From Bacteroidales bacterium UBA6851 (lineage in GTDB: Bacteria > Bacteroidota > Bacteroidia > Bacteroidales > UBA932): DNA of 64,000 nucleotides. This document shows positions 54,533 to 63,264 of this stretch, in pieces. Position 1 is the first letter of the stretch. The number at the start of each line of letters is the position of its first letter. Both the position numbers and the translations under genes were made by a program. The DNA lies in the NCBI GenBank assembly GCA_002451795.1, contig DKDJ01000008.1:39542-103541 (forward strand), given 5' to 3'. Under the pieces are notes generated by a model that ran no database searches, was not told the DNA's origin, and saw only the letters and a list, made by a program, of their open reading frames with translations.

Positions 54533-55207
54533 CTATTTCAGCGCTTTCCAAACGGCAGCGGCAAGAGCACCTCCGGCAAGAGGTCCTACAAAGAACACCC
54601 AGACATTGCACAAAGCATCACCACCGGCAAAAATAGCAGGACCGAAAGAACGAGCCGGGTTAACCGAAGTACCAGTAAGGTTGATGCATACGAGATGAAT
54701 AAGTACAAGTGTAAGTCCTATTGCGAGACCGGCAAGATTACCGGCTCCCTTCTTCTCATCCGTAGTGCCAAGTACGACAAGCACAAAGATAAATGTAGCA
54801 ATAAGTTCCACAACGAGTGCACCAAGTGCACCACCGGCATTTGCCACACCATTGGCGCCGAAACCAGAAGGATCACCCATTGCAGCAGGAGCGCCAGAAG
54901 TAACATTCACCACAAGGGCAAGAAGGGCAGCAGCAACAATACCGCCAAGAATCTGTCCAACCCAATAGCCACATGCATCTTTCCAGCTCATGCGTCCACT
55001 AAGAGCTACGCCAAGAGTAATGGCAGGGTTAATGTGGCATCCTGAAATACCGCCAATGGTATAGGCCATCGCGATTACGGAAAGACCGAAAGCAAGTGCA
55101 GTACCAACCACTCCGGCAGAAGTACCACATCCAAGGAACATGGCTGTACCGCATCCGAGAAATGTCAGTACAAAAGTCCCGATAAATTCAGCAAAATACT
55201 TTTTCAT
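54533..55207 (-). CDS. aqpZ: Aquaporin Z
   Basis: 224 aa with six membrane segments and the two half-helix motifs: CHINPAITLG (N60-A62) and TSVNPARSFGPAIFAGG (N183). The second motif's Arg and its neighbours form the narrow filter of a water channel, and the G-rich first helix with no longer loops fits AqpZ rather than the glycerol facilitator. It lets water cross the inner membrane in osmotic stress. It has its own -7 box and a hairpin in the leader. Confidence 0.95.
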   Translation of the reverse strand: MKKYFAEFIGTFVLTFLGCGTAMFLGCGTSAGVVGTALAFGLSVIAMAYTIGGISGCHINPAITLGVALSGRMSWKDACGYWVGQILGGIVAAALLALVVNVTSGAPAAMGDPSGFGANGVANAGGALGALVVELIATFIFVLVVLGTTDEKKGAGNLAGLAIGLTLVLIHLVCINLTGTSVNPARSFGPAIFAGGDALCNVWVFFVGPLAGGALAAAVWKALK

Positions 55208-55228
55208 TGTTCTGATAGTTTTAAATTA

Positions 55229-55259
55229 CCCGACTGCCCGGAAAATCCGGCCAATCGGG
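55229..55259 (-). promoter_or_regulatory. Hairpin in the aqpZ 5' leader
   Basis: In the minus-strand RNA CCCGA (outer) and CCGGA (inner) pair with TCGGG and TCCGG around a TTT loop. It starts 2 nt after the -7 box and ends 21 nt before the ATG. It lacks a U run, so a leader structure is likelier than a terminator. Confidence 0.4.
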
Positions 55260-55261
55260 CA

Positions 55262-55269
55262 CAAAGATA
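55262..55269 (-). promoter_or_regulatory. -7 promoter box of aqpZ
   Basis: Minus strand TATCTTTG, exact TAnnTTTG. Confidence 0.55.
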
Positions 55270-55301
55270 GCATTTTTCCGAATACGAGAATCATGTGGAA
55301 T

Positions 55302-55313
55302 GGGTATATACCC
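55302..55313. promoter_or_regulatory. 12-bp perfect palindrome GGGTATATACCC
   Basis: It touches the stop codon of the dehydrogenase gene (55314) and lies 33 nt upstream of the aqpZ -7 box, near the -33 to -50 region, where an activator or repressor could bind. Confidence 0.35.
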
Positions 55314-56201
55314 TTAATGCCTCTTTACCTGCACGTTAGCAAGTTTCTCCCAATACTGTATTAATCCACTATGGTCATCCCCAGACTTACCATCCGCCTT
55401 CAATGCTTTCATAAACTCAAGAATCTGGACAGTTAGAGGAATCGGAGCATCTATTTCGAGAGCAGTATCTCGTACATTGAGAAGGTCCTTAGTATGCATC
55501 CAAATAGGTCCACCAGGTCTAAAGTTACGGTCAAGAATCATAGGCATTTTTGCATCAAGTACCGTACTACCGGCAAGTCCTCCACGGATAGCCTGGTATA
55601 CTCTCTCTGGATTTACCCCAGCCTTTTCCGCAAAAACCATCGCCTCTCCCACCGCAGCAAGATGAAGAGCTACCATAATCTGGTTAGCAAGCTTGCATAT
55701 ATTTCCACTGCCGATTTCACCAATAAGTACGGCAGAGGCACCCATAGATAGAAGAATCGGCTTCACTTTCTCAAATGTAGACTCCTTCCCTCCAACCATT
55801 ATAGACATAGTCCCGTCTATAGCCTTGGGTTCTCCACCGCTGACAGGAGCATCAAGCATATCATACCCTCTTGCTATAGTAAGTTCATAGATTTTTTTGG
55901 AAACGACTGGAGATATAGAACTCATATCCACAATAACTTTCCCGTCTCCTGGAGTCTCAAGGATGCCTCCCTGACCGGAGACCACATTCATCACATGTGG
56001 AGAGTTCGGCAGCATGGTAATTATAACATCCGTACGCCGAGCTACATCTGCAGGACCATTTCCCTTTTCAGCACCAAGAGACACCAGTTCCTCTATAGGC
56101 TCAGATTTAACATCATACACAACAAGTTTATATCCTGCCTTCACAAGATTCTTGGCCATAGGTTTTCCCATTACGCCAAGACCGACAAAACCAATTTTCA
56201 T
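55314..56201 (-). CDS. GarR/3-hydroxyisobutyrate-dehydrogenase family oxidoreductase
   Basis: 295 aa from the ATG at 56201. Rossmann motif MKIGFVGLGVMGKPMAKNL (residues 1-19), the substrate block DAPVSGGEPKAIDGTMSIMVGG (about 120-141), and the catalytic Lys in GSGNICKLANQIMV (about 170). The DAPVSGGEPKA variant is typical of tartronate semialdehyde (2-hydroxy-3-oxopropionate) reductases, but related members oxidise L-threonate and similar acids (LtnD). It closes the operon with DhaKL, an RpiB-type isomerase and GntP. So a short sugar acid or its semialdehyde is the likely substrate. The gene starts 7 nt after the FG-GAP-like gene. Confidence 0.88.
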   Translation of the reverse strand: MKIGFVGLGVMGKPMAKNLVKAGYKLVVYDVKSEPIEELVSLGAEKGNGPADVARRTDVIITMLPNSPHVMNVVSGQGGILETPGDGKVIVDMSSISPVVSKKIYELTIARGYDMLDAPVSGGEPKAIDGTMSIMVGGKESTFEKVKPILLSMGASAVLIGEIGSGNICKLANQIMVALHLAAVGEAMVFAEKAGVNPERVYQAIRGGLAGSTVLDAKMPMILDRNFRPGGPIWMHTKDLLNVRDTALEIDAPIPLTVQILEFMKALKADGKSGDDHSGLIQYWEKLANVQVKRH

Positions 56202-56208
56202 ACGTAAA

Positions 56209-57216
56209 TTATTCAAAATAAAGTGTCACGCAATTTTTTCTCTGATCGGCACTCAATATATAGCTCACTCCACCGCAATCAAATAACTGAGTTTGTGTTG
56301 GGCCGACACCGAGTTCAATATCCTCTTCAACAAATTTCCAATCTGACGCATCTTTAAGACGGACCATTTTAAGCGCCATAGAATCACGTCTACTACCTAC
56401 CACAGCGGCAGCTTCTCCATTTAGCATCCCACAACTGAGACCATGTCCGAAAGATAGGGCTCCATGATAAATCTGCTGCCAATCCCCAGATATTTTCTTG
56501 TATATGACAAGGTTCTCACCATGAAAAGGTTCAACAGTAACCATCTCGTCCACACCGTCACCATCAAAATCTACAAACCCAAATTCACTGACTTCATGGT
56601 CAAACAATCTATCAAGGCACCATTTACCTTCAATCATAGACAAAGAGAAAATCCCCTCGGATCCAGAGACCATTAGCACCTCCTTTCCTCCCCTTTCCGC
56701 TTTGAGCATTCCGTGATTACGGAATATAGAATTATCAACAAGTATTGGTTCGCCAGGTTCCCCTGTAACAGGATCCAATTTCATAACATAGATTTCACCT
56801 GCATTGGACCAGTCGGAAGGCTCCGACTTGAACTTACTAACGGACGCAGCAAAAAGATAATTCTCGCCACTCACATTTATGACCTCACACCTATGTGCAA
56901 ATGGAAGAGAAAAGCATTTTCGAGTCTCCCATCCATTCAATATACGGCGATGCATGAAAACCCCTGCATCCTTTCCCACAAATCCAGGGAAAAGAGCCAT
57001 GATGGAGAAAAACAAATCAGCATGCCCACAGACAGGAACAAAACTCATAACCCCACCAGGGCATCCGTCCACGAATTCAGAAGTACCATTTTGAACATCA
57101 TAGAGAAATACCTCTCCAGTAGTCTCAGAGCCTGCTGCTATCATTCGCCTTCCACCAGCCATAAAGGAATTGGCTGTATAGACAGACTCCACATTCATTA
57201 TTATCTTTTTATTCAT
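56209..57216 (-). CDS. FG-GAP/VCBS-like protein without a signal peptide
   Basis: 335 aa from the ATG at 57216, 2 nt after the GntP stop. Two clear repeat units have the integrin-like Asp loop (EFGFVDFDGDGVDEMVTVEPFHG), and others are weaker (SGSEGIFSLSMIEGKW, AAVVGSRRDSMALKMVRL). It has no export signal, which is unusual since these propellers are normally secreted and bind calcium via DxDGDG. Its place in a cytoplasmic catabolic operon suggests a soluble enzyme, lactonase or binding protein. I recognise no activity. Confidence 0.65.
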   Translation of the reverse strand: MNKKIIMNVESVYTANSFMAGGRRMIAAGSETTGEVFLYDVQNGTSEFVDGCPGGVMSFVPVCGHADLFFSIMALFPGFVGKDAGVFMHRRILNGWETRKCFSLPFAHRCEVINVSGENYLFAASVSKFKSEPSDWSNAGEIYVMKLDPVTGEPGEPILVDNSIFRNHGMLKAERGGKEVLMVSGSEGIFSLSMIEGKWCLDRLFDHEVSEFGFVDFDGDGVDEMVTVEPFHGENLVIYKKISGDWQQIYHGALSFGHGLSCGMLNGEAAAVVGSRRDSMALKMVRLKDASDWKFVEEDIELGVGPTQTQLFDCGGVSYILSADQRKNCVTLYFE

Positions 57217-57218
57217 AC

Positions 57219-58553
57219 TTAACAGAATATCATATAACCAATCCACACAATTATCATTGCCGTGAGCCCAGCCAAAAGAGTCCCGAGGCCATGAAATTTA
57301 AACCCAGTCTTCACATTCATACTAGATAGCTGAGATACCACCCAAAAGAAACTATCATTGACATGGGACATTACCATAGCTCCAGAACACAAGGACATCA
57401 CAGCGAAAGCCTTTGCAATAGGTGTCACAAAACCAAGTACATCCATCATAGGAGCTATTAGTGAAGCCGTAGTGACAATGGCCACGGTTGAAGAACCTTG
57501 AGAGCTCTTGAGTGCAGCGGCAATGACGAAAGGAAGCCAGATTCCAAAATTGGCACCAGCAAGAGACTCTCCAAGAATGTCAGCAATACCAGAATTACGC
57601 AGGACCATTCCAAAAGACCCACCAGCAGCCGTAATCATAATGATTACCGCAGCCGATGTAAGGGATTTTCCCACCCAACCAGTAGTAGAAAGCAACTCCC
57701 TCTCAAACTTCTTAGGCAAGAAGAACGAAAGGACCATTCCAATAAGCAATGCTATCACAGGCTCCCCTATGAAATCCAACACATCAGCAGTTACACCCTC
57801 ACCAAACGGAGCGCCTGGAAAATCCGATATTGACTTGAGCACTATCAACACCAACGGAATTACTACAGGCATGAAAGAACGTATAGCTGACGGTGCGTCT
57901 TTAGAGTTATCCTCCTCCACGGTTATCTCTCCATTCGGATCTGGATCAATGTATGTTTTGGCAGCATACTTTGTCACAAAAAAATATGATTCAGCGGCCA
58001 CAAACACGCTTATAATGAGACCTATCAGTATAACAAGCCCCAAATCGGCTCCCAGAATGGCTGCAGCAGCCACGGGCCCTGGGGTAGGAGGCACCAAACA
58101 GTGAGTAATAGTGAGACCGAGAGACAGAGCAATCGCAGTACATGCTAGAGATATCCCAGACTTCTTTGTAATGGCTCTATTGAGCGGGGATAGAATTACA
58201 AACCCAGAATCGGCATATACTGGAATTGATATAAAGCAGCCCACAATCAGCATCGCAAGAGGTATCCGTTTCTTTCCTGCAAGACGAACTATTCCCTGAG
58301 CCATAACATATGCACCCCCTGACTCTTCCAGGAAAGTTCCAATTATGCAGCCAATCACGATTACCAGCCCGATATGGCCGACAATGTCACCAAACCCTTC
58401 GTTCACAGAGCCGACTATCTCCTCGAACGGCATTCCAGATAGAAGTCCAAAGCCTATCGCAGCAAAGATCAACGCCAAAAAAGGATGCACTTTGCCCTTC
58501 GTCGTGGACACCACAATGAAAGCCACAGCCAATATTAGAAGCACTACAAGCAT
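57219..58553 (-). CDS. GntP-family gluconate/sugar-acid:H+ symporter
   Basis: 444 aa with about 12 membrane segments. The GntP hallmarks are present: GFGDIVGHIGLVIVIGCIIGTFLEESGGAYVMA (about 55-85), SIPVYADSGFVILSPL (about 107-122), LTITHCLVPPTPGPVAAA (about 155), and in the last third LKSSQGSSTVAIVTTASLIAP and SHVNDSFFWVV. Members import gluconate, glycerate, ketogluconates or related short acids. In this operon it would take up an acid of a short sugar. The gene lies 4 nt after dhaL. Confidence 0.92.
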   Translation of the reverse strand: MLVVLLILAVAFIVVSTTKGKVHPFLALIFAAIGFGLLSGMPFEEIVGSVNEGFGDIVGHIGLVIVIGCIIGTFLEESGGAYVMAQGIVRLAGKKRIPLAMLIVGCFISIPVYADSGFVILSPLNRAITKKSGISLACTAIALSLGLTITHCLVPPTPGPVAAAAILGADLGLVILIGLIISVFVAAESYFFVTKYAAKTYIDPDPNGEITVEEDNSKDAPSAIRSFMPVVIPLVLIVLKSISDFPGAPFGEGVTADVLDFIGEPVIALLIGMVLSFFLPKKFERELLSTTGWVGKSLTSAAVIIMITAAGGSFGMVLRNSGIADILGESLAGANFGIWLPFVIAAALKSSQGSSTVAIVTTASLIAPMMDVLGFVTPIAKAFAVMSLCSGAMVMSHVNDSFFWVVSQLSSMNVKTGFKFHGLGTLLAGLTAMIIVWIGYMIFC

Positions 58554-58557
58554 ACAC

Positions 58558-59205
58558 CTATACCAGTAAATGTTTTATACTATTAGCCATTGAGGACAGT
58601 ATGATATAGCATGAAGCAGAACCAGCATCCATTACTCCGCGAGAACGCTCTCCAAGACGGCTTGAACGTCCAACCTTGGCTACCATATCCACAGTACTAT
58701 CTCTCCCGGCCAAAGCAGCAGAGTCCATGGCATCAAGACATCGGGCGAAACTCGCACCTTCTGCGATAGCCGCATCAAATGCATTTCGCGCAGGAATAAG
58801 AACATCCATCAGAGTTTTATCCCCTACCTTAGCCGAAGAAATCTTGGATAGTCCGTCCATTGCCTGTGCGAAAGCAAGAGAAAAGTCTTCCTTACCTATA
58901 AAATCTTTACCTTCAAAAGAGTTGCTGAAAGAAATAAAGAACTTGCCATACAACGGCCCCATAGACCCTCCGATTTTCATCATGAGAGTTTTTCCAAGGG
59001 TCTTGAGGGAATATGCCAGATCGCCAGATTGTTTATCCAAAGACTCACGACAAAGAGTGAAGCCCTTGTTCATATTGATTCCGTGATCACCATCACCGAT
59101 AGCTCCATCTATATCACTGAGGAACTGTTTGTTGGACTGAATCGAAGTGATAAGATTGTCCACGATCACAGACGCACTTGCTTGCTCTATTTTTTCTTTC
59201 ATCAT
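58558..59205 (-). CDS. dhaL: DhaL-like kinase subunit (ATP-binding)
   Basis: 215 aa from the ATG at 59205 (TGATG overlap with the dhaK stop; TTG and another ATG nearby are possible). It has the DhaL pattern: FLSDIDGAIGDGDHGINMNKGF (conserved Asp residues that hold Mg-nucleotide) and KIGGSMGPLYGKFF, then DVLIPARNAFDAAIAEG and GRSSRLGERSRGVMDAGSAS. With DhaK it phosphorylates dihydroxyacetone or a tetrulose. No DhaM (PTS) gene accompanies it, so ATP is the more likely donor. Confidence 0.92.
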   Translation of the reverse strand: MMKEKIEQASASVIVDNLITSIQSNKQFLSDIDGAIGDGDHGINMNKGFTLCRESLDKQSGDLAYSLKTLGKTLMMKIGGSMGPLYGKFFISFSNSFEGKDFIGKEDFSLAFAQAMDGLSKISSAKVGDKTLMDVLIPARNAFDAAIAEGASFARCLDAMDSAALAGRDSTVDMVAKVGRSSRLGERSRGVMDAGSASCYIILSSMANSIKHLLV

Positions 59206-60203
59206 CAAAACTGCTTAAATGACACAGCATCAGCCTCATAATCAAAACACATCTTGAGCTCATCGTCAAGTTTCATAATTGACAAAGTTGCGCCAGCCAT
59301 CTCAAGAGAAGTGAAATAATTGCCCACCAACGACCTATGAATAATTATGCCTTTAGCCGACAGTATTTTTTCCACCTCATTGTAGAGAATGTACTGTTCC
59401 ATCAAAGTGGTGGAGCCAAGACCAGAAAGCAGGACCACCACCTCATCACCAGAAGCAAAAGGAAGATCAGGCAAAATGACATCACACATTCTTTCGGCTA
59501 TTTTTCCCGCCGACTCAAGAGGAGCCACTTCAATACCAGGCTCACCGTGATGTCCGATACCAACCTCCATAGTTCCCAACTCTATAGCGAAATTAGGATG
59601 TCCCACTTCAGGAAGTACGCAAGGCGCAAGTCCCACTCCCATACTCCTTGTATTATCAACAGCTTTCTGAGCCACATCGAGAACCTCATCAAGATTTCCG
59701 CCCATTGCAGCCTTCGCACCGCCTACTTTCCACATAAATACCTCACCAGCTACACCACGACGTCTATTCCTATCCGTAGCAGGGGCAGACGGAACATCAT
59801 CATTCGCAACGACTTTCCCAACTTTAATTCCATCTTCCTCCGCCTGCTCAATAGCCATGGCAACATTCATATTGTCTCCAGCATAATTACCATAAAGCAC
59901 GGCCACACCATGTCCTGCATCAGCCTCACGGATAGCATCATAGAACATTTGTGCAGGAGGAGAAGAAAAAAGTTCACCTACAGCTACAGCATCAACCATA
60001 TTACGTCCAATATAACCTATGAAAGCAGGTTTATGTCCTGAGCCGCCACCCGTCACCACACCGACTTTCCCTTTCACTGGCGCATCCTTAAACTTTATCA
60101 CCCTCTCGTTCTCTGTGACACAGACAGTAGCAGAATTTGCTTTTACAAATCCTTCCAACATCTGATCCACAACCAAAGAAGGATCATTTATTATCTTTTG
60201 CAT
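59205..60203 (-). CDS. dhaK: DhaK-like kinase subunit (substrate-binding)
   Basis: 332 aa from the ATG at 60203; the frame is open upstream but the family start is MQKIINDPSLVVDQMLEG. Features: VGVVTGGGSGHKPAFIGYIG (about 48-67), and GIGHHGEPGIEV, whose His binds the ketose carbonyl covalently in DhaK. The gene pair with DhaL is split, unlike the fused ATP-dependent kinase. Substrate may be dihydroxyacetone, D- or L-erythrulose or another short ketose. Between the isomerase (1 nt upstream) and dhaL (TGATG overlap). Confidence 0.93.
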   Translation of the reverse strand: MQKIINDPSLVVDQMLEGFVKANSATVCVTENERVIKFKDAPVKGKVGVVTGGGSGHKPAFIGYIGRNMVDAVAVGELFSSPPAQMFYDAIREADAGHGVAVLYGNYAGDNMNVAMAIEQAEEDGIKVGKVVANDDVPSAPATDRNRRRGVAGEVFMWKVGGAKAAMGGNLDEVLDVAQKAVDNTRSMGVGLAPCVLPEVGHPNFAIELGTMEVGIGHHGEPGIEVAPLESAGKIAERMCDVILPDLPFASGDEVVVLLSGLGSTTLMEQYILYNEVEKILSAKGIIIHRSLVGNYFTSLEMAGATLSIMKLDDELKMCFDYEADAVSFKQF

Positions 60204-60204
60204 A

Positions 60205-60666
60205 TTAATGTAGTTTATTAAATGATTGACTTTCAAGTTCTCTCATCTGATTTACTTTTGCCAACGAACCACCTCCCTGAAATTCAGATATCAACCAAGC
60301 ATCCACTATGGTCTTGGCCAATTCAGGGCCAATAACTCTTGCTCCCATAGTGAGAATTTGAGCATCATTGCTCTTTCTCAGTCGTTCTGCAGAAAACACG
60401 TCATGGCACACCCCAGCATACACCCCCTGAACCTTATTTGCAATCATAGCCATGCCAAGTCCTGTTCCGCAGATCAGGATACCCCTGTCATATTGGCCAT
60501 CCTTGATCTTGAGCGCTAGATTATATCCAATTTCCGGATAGAAAGCGCCTGGATGATAGACCATATAATTCAAATCTGTCACATCCACTCCCTTGGTCTT
60601 CAAATGGTTCACGATGACGCTCTTTAATTCAAAAGCTGCATCATCACAGTCTATTACTATTCTCAT
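60205..60666 (-). CDS. RpiB/LacAB-family sugar-phosphate isomerase, DerI/EryI-like variant
   Basis: 153 aa from the ATG at 60666. It has the RpiB fold: catalytic Cys66 in ILICGTGLGMAMIANKVQG, then SAERLRKSNDAQILTMGARVIG and the C-terminal IVDAWLISEFQGGG. Two residues differ from ribose-5-phosphate isomerase B of E. coli: the DH motif is CDD (Asp9 at the His10 site) and the HND motif is SND (Ser99 at the His99 site). As far as I recall, the same replacement of that second His by Ser occurs in erythritol-pathway isomerases EryI/DerI, which turn erythrulose 4-phosphate into erythrose 4-phosphate. Next to DhaKL this points to a tetrulose phosphate. First of the cytoplasmic genes, 7 nt after the GH10 stop. 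Confidence 0.88.
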   Translation of the reverse strand: MRIVIDCDDAAFELKSVIVNHLKTKGVDVTDLNYMVYHPGAFYPEIGYNLALKIKDGQYDRGILICGTGLGMAMIANKVQGVYAGVCHDVFSAERLRKSNDAQILTMGARVIGPELAKTIVDAWLISEFQGGGSLAKVNQMRELESQSFNKLH

Positions 60667-60673
60667 TGTATAT

Positions 60674-61822
60674 TTATTTTCCATTTGGAACATTGATAAT
60701 GGCATCAAGTGCAGGTTTGGCTGTAAGGTCTCTATTGAAAAGAAGAGGATAATTTGTCCTATTCGGGACAGGATAACCATTCTTCCATGACCTATCATCA
60801 GAGAGCCCCCAAAAGGTAACTCTATCTATCTGATTGCGGTGCTTGAAGAAGATTCGAAAAAGCTCCTCATACCTTGCGTCAAGTCGCTTTGCCACATCCT
60901 CTGGCAATCCATCCTTATAAGGATCCAAATAAGTCTCAAACTCTTCAAGTTGGAACTGAGGTTCAGACAAAGACTGGCCGATAATCTGTCCCTCGCGTGT
61001 GAGTGGTAGAACATCTACATCCATTTCAGAAATCATCACTTTAACTCCAAGTGACGCCAGTGTATCAATAGCATGTTCAATATACTCTGTCTTCGGATAA
61101 TTCAATCCCCAATGAGCTTGTATCCCGACACCGTCAATTCTGATTCCTTCAGACTGCAGACGTTTCACCATTGTGACAATACCATTCACATGTGCAGGCC
61201 TCCAAACATTAAAATCATTATAGTATAATTCACAATCCGGAGCATACATATCAGCGAAGATAAAAGCATTTCTAACAACCTCATAACCATCTCCACCAAA
61301 TGCTTTCACCCAGCCCTTATCTCTATATTCACCTTTTTCGCCAATAATCTCATTGACTACATCCCAGGCATTGATACGACCATTATAGCGACCAGCGACT
61401 TTTTCAATATAGGCACGCATTGTTTCTATCAGTTCTGCTTTGCTCTTCGGCTTTCCATTATCATTGTGCCAGAAAAATTCAGGAGTCTGATTGTGCCATA
61501 CAAGCGTATGTCCAAGCATCCAAAGATTATTTTTCTCACCAAACTCCACGAATTCGTCCGCATGCTTAAAATTCCAAACATCTGTTCGCGGATGAATCCT
61601 TTCAGACTTCATGCAATTATCCGGCGTTATAGCATTGAAATGTTTGAGCAGCAAGGCTTCCGCTTCTGGAGAACGCCCGTTAATAGTGAATGGATCCACT
61701 GCACAACCTATCTTAAAGCTATCAGCATAAGCATCTTTAAGAGCTATGTCAAAATATGGTTTATGTTCTGCACATCCCATAACAAACAACACTGCCATGG
61801 GCAACAAGATTTTCTTTGTCAT
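60674..61822 (-). CDS. GH10 endo-1,4-beta-xylanase, lipoprotein
   Basis: 382 aa from the ATG at 61822. Lipoprotein signal MTKKILLPMAVLFVMGC (Cys17). The barrel contains the GH10 acid/base Glu158 (WDVVNE) and nucleophile Glu266 (VMISEMDVDV), with the usual LVWHNQTP and YYNDFNVW blocks. It cuts the xylan backbone, acting at the cell surface. It starts 1 nt after the GH43 stop and is followed by the isomerase and kinase genes, a rare join between a xylanase and a tetrulose-type route. Confidence 0.96.
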   Translation of the reverse strand: MTKKILLPMAVLFVMGCAEHKPYFDIALKDAYADSFKIGCAVDPFTINGRSPEAEALLLKHFNAITPDNCMKSERIHPRTDVWNFKHADEFVEFGEKNNLWMLGHTLVWHNQTPEFFWHNDNGKPKSKAELIETMRAYIEKVAGRYNGRINAWDVVNEIIGEKGEYRDKGWVKAFGGDGYEVVRNAFIFADMYAPDCELYYNDFNVWRPAHVNGIVTMVKRLQSEGIRIDGVGIQAHWGLNYPKTEYIEHAIDTLASLGVKVMISEMDVDVLPLTREGQIIGQSLSEPQFQLEEFETYLDPYKDGLPEDVAKRLDARYEELFRIFFKHRNQIDRVTFWGLSDDRSWKNGYPVPNRTNYPLLFNRDLTAKPALDAIINVPNGK

Positions 61823-61823
61823 A

Positions 61824-63263
61824 CTAATGTTTTCTAAATGTCCACTTGCAATTATCACTGCCATAATTAAATCTACCAAGACTCGTTGTCCCATCTGAGA
61901 CCGCCACAAGGACAAGAGTCTCATCACATCCAGGCACACATTTCGGCATTATCCGCCACGTCCCATCACTGAGTTGCTCTATCCTCCATAGTTGCTCTGC
62001 AGAACCACTAAACTGCTCCTCCGTCGTCACCTCCTTGTCTTGGGTTGCCGTTAGGTATCTCTGCGTCCCAACTATCCTTATGCTATAGTAAGGACCTCCA
62101 AGACTTCCTCCCGCCTCGGACTCTGCTCTTATCTCCCAACTCTGATGAGGTCTGTACATATCAGCGCCAAGTCTGACTGGCACTTCTCCATGTGGCCACG
62201 CTTCCTCTACATCCTCAAGCCTCTGGGACTCCACTTTAACTATTGACTGATCTCCTCCCATACCGAAACCTCGCATTCCTCCTGCCACACGAACGGTCTT
62301 TACTGACAACTCAAGAGCTGTTCCCCTTCGCTCCGATATCATTCCGTAAACTCCATCCTGAAGTATCTCCCCTGCTACCGGCCAACCATTCCGCCACAAA
62401 AGCGGACGGATTCCTAGCGTACTTCGGCCGCTCATGTCAAGATCCGCCTCGAAATGAAACGACATCTTCTCCACGCCATCCTCTATAAAATATCTCCCGA
62501 AGTGGCCAGCTCCAATACGACGAGGCTCGCTAGCAAGCACCAGCTTGCCTCCTCCCTGCGTCATATCTCTACCAACATTATCGTAGTATGGGCCAGTTGG
62601 ACTCTTTGAACGGCCGACAATGATATTATAGGTCGAATTAGCTCCGTCACAGCACGTCCCATGTGTCGCCAGAAGATAGTACCATCCATCATGATATATT
62701 GGGACCGATGCTTCACAAGAAATGGCAATATCAACAGGTTCGTTGCCATCCACACGAAGCCCTGTATTTGGATCAAGCTCCACAATCCTAATATAACCGA
62801 AGTATGTTCCGTAAGTAAGCCAGAGTCTTCCGTCAGGACCCATCATCAGACCGGCATCTATGGCATCACAGTCCTCATGTCCATTGGACTCAGCCACCAC
62901 TATTGGTTCTGTAAACTTAAATTCTGGAGAAGACGGATCAAGGGTCTTGTTCCACATTGTAAGCACCGTGCCCACATGACCATTGGCTGACCCTCCCCCA
63001 GTAGAACTATATGCTACAAGATATCTATTCCCTATTTTTATGGCATCAGGCGCGGCTCCTCGTCCAGGTCTCACTGCTCCCCCTTTCCATACCCATCCGT
63101 CTTCAGAAATTAGTCCGCCGCCTCCGGTACCGAAAGTATAGTACTTCCCGTCACATTCAACAATAGTGGACGGATCATGTATGAACGGGCTCCCAGTCTG
63201 GGCAGAAAGACTTAAGCCACACCCCACAATTATGGAAAAAATTGTCAATACCTTCTTGATCAT
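61824..63263 (-). CDS. GH43 family arabinanase/xylosidase-like enzyme with a lectin-like C-terminus
   Basis: 479 aa. Signal peptide MIKKVLTIFSIIVGCGLSLSAQ. GH43 propeller (about 25-330): Asp in PFIHDPSTIVECDGKYYTFGTG, Asp in CDAIDAGLMMGPDGRLWLTYG, Glu in SCEASVPIYHDGWYYLLATHG. The C-terminal ~120 residues have ricin-like/beta-trefoil spacing (YYSIRIVGTQRYLTATQ, LWRIEQLSDGTWRIMP, CKWTFRKH). The end resembles endo-1,5-alpha-L-arabinanases. Its last 22 nt are repeated at 63979-64000, where another gene ends. Sits 1 nt after the jelly-roll-like gene. Confidence 0.9.
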   Translation of the reverse strand: MIKKVLTIFSIIVGCGLSLSAQTGSPFIHDPSTIVECDGKYYTFGTGGGGLISEDGWVWKGGAVRPGRGAAPDAIKIGNRYLVAYSSTGGGSANGHVGTVLTMWNKTLDPSSPEFKFTEPIVVAESNGHEDCDAIDAGLMMGPDGRLWLTYGTYFGYIRIVELDPNTGLRVDGNEPVDIAISCEASVPIYHDGWYYLLATHGTCCDGANSTYNIIVGRSKSPTGPYYDNVGRDMTQGGGKLVLASEPRRIGAGHFGRYFIEDGVEKMSFHFEADLDMSGRSTLGIRPLLWRNGWPVAGEILQDGVYGMISERRGTALELSVKTVRVAGGMRGFGMGGDQSIVKVESQRLEDVEEAWPHGEVPVRLGADMYRPHQSWEIRAESEAGGSLGGPYYSIRIVGTQRYLTATQDKEVTTEEQFSGSAEQLWRIEQLSDGTWRIMPKCVPGCDETLVLVAVSDGTTSLGRFNYGSDNCKWTFRKH

Positions 63264-63264
63264 A

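Noticed and set aside
58558..60203. PTS-type DhaKLM system
   Set aside because: No DhaM or EIIA-like gene lies in the window; the pair is better treated as an ATP-dependent split kinase until DhaM is found.
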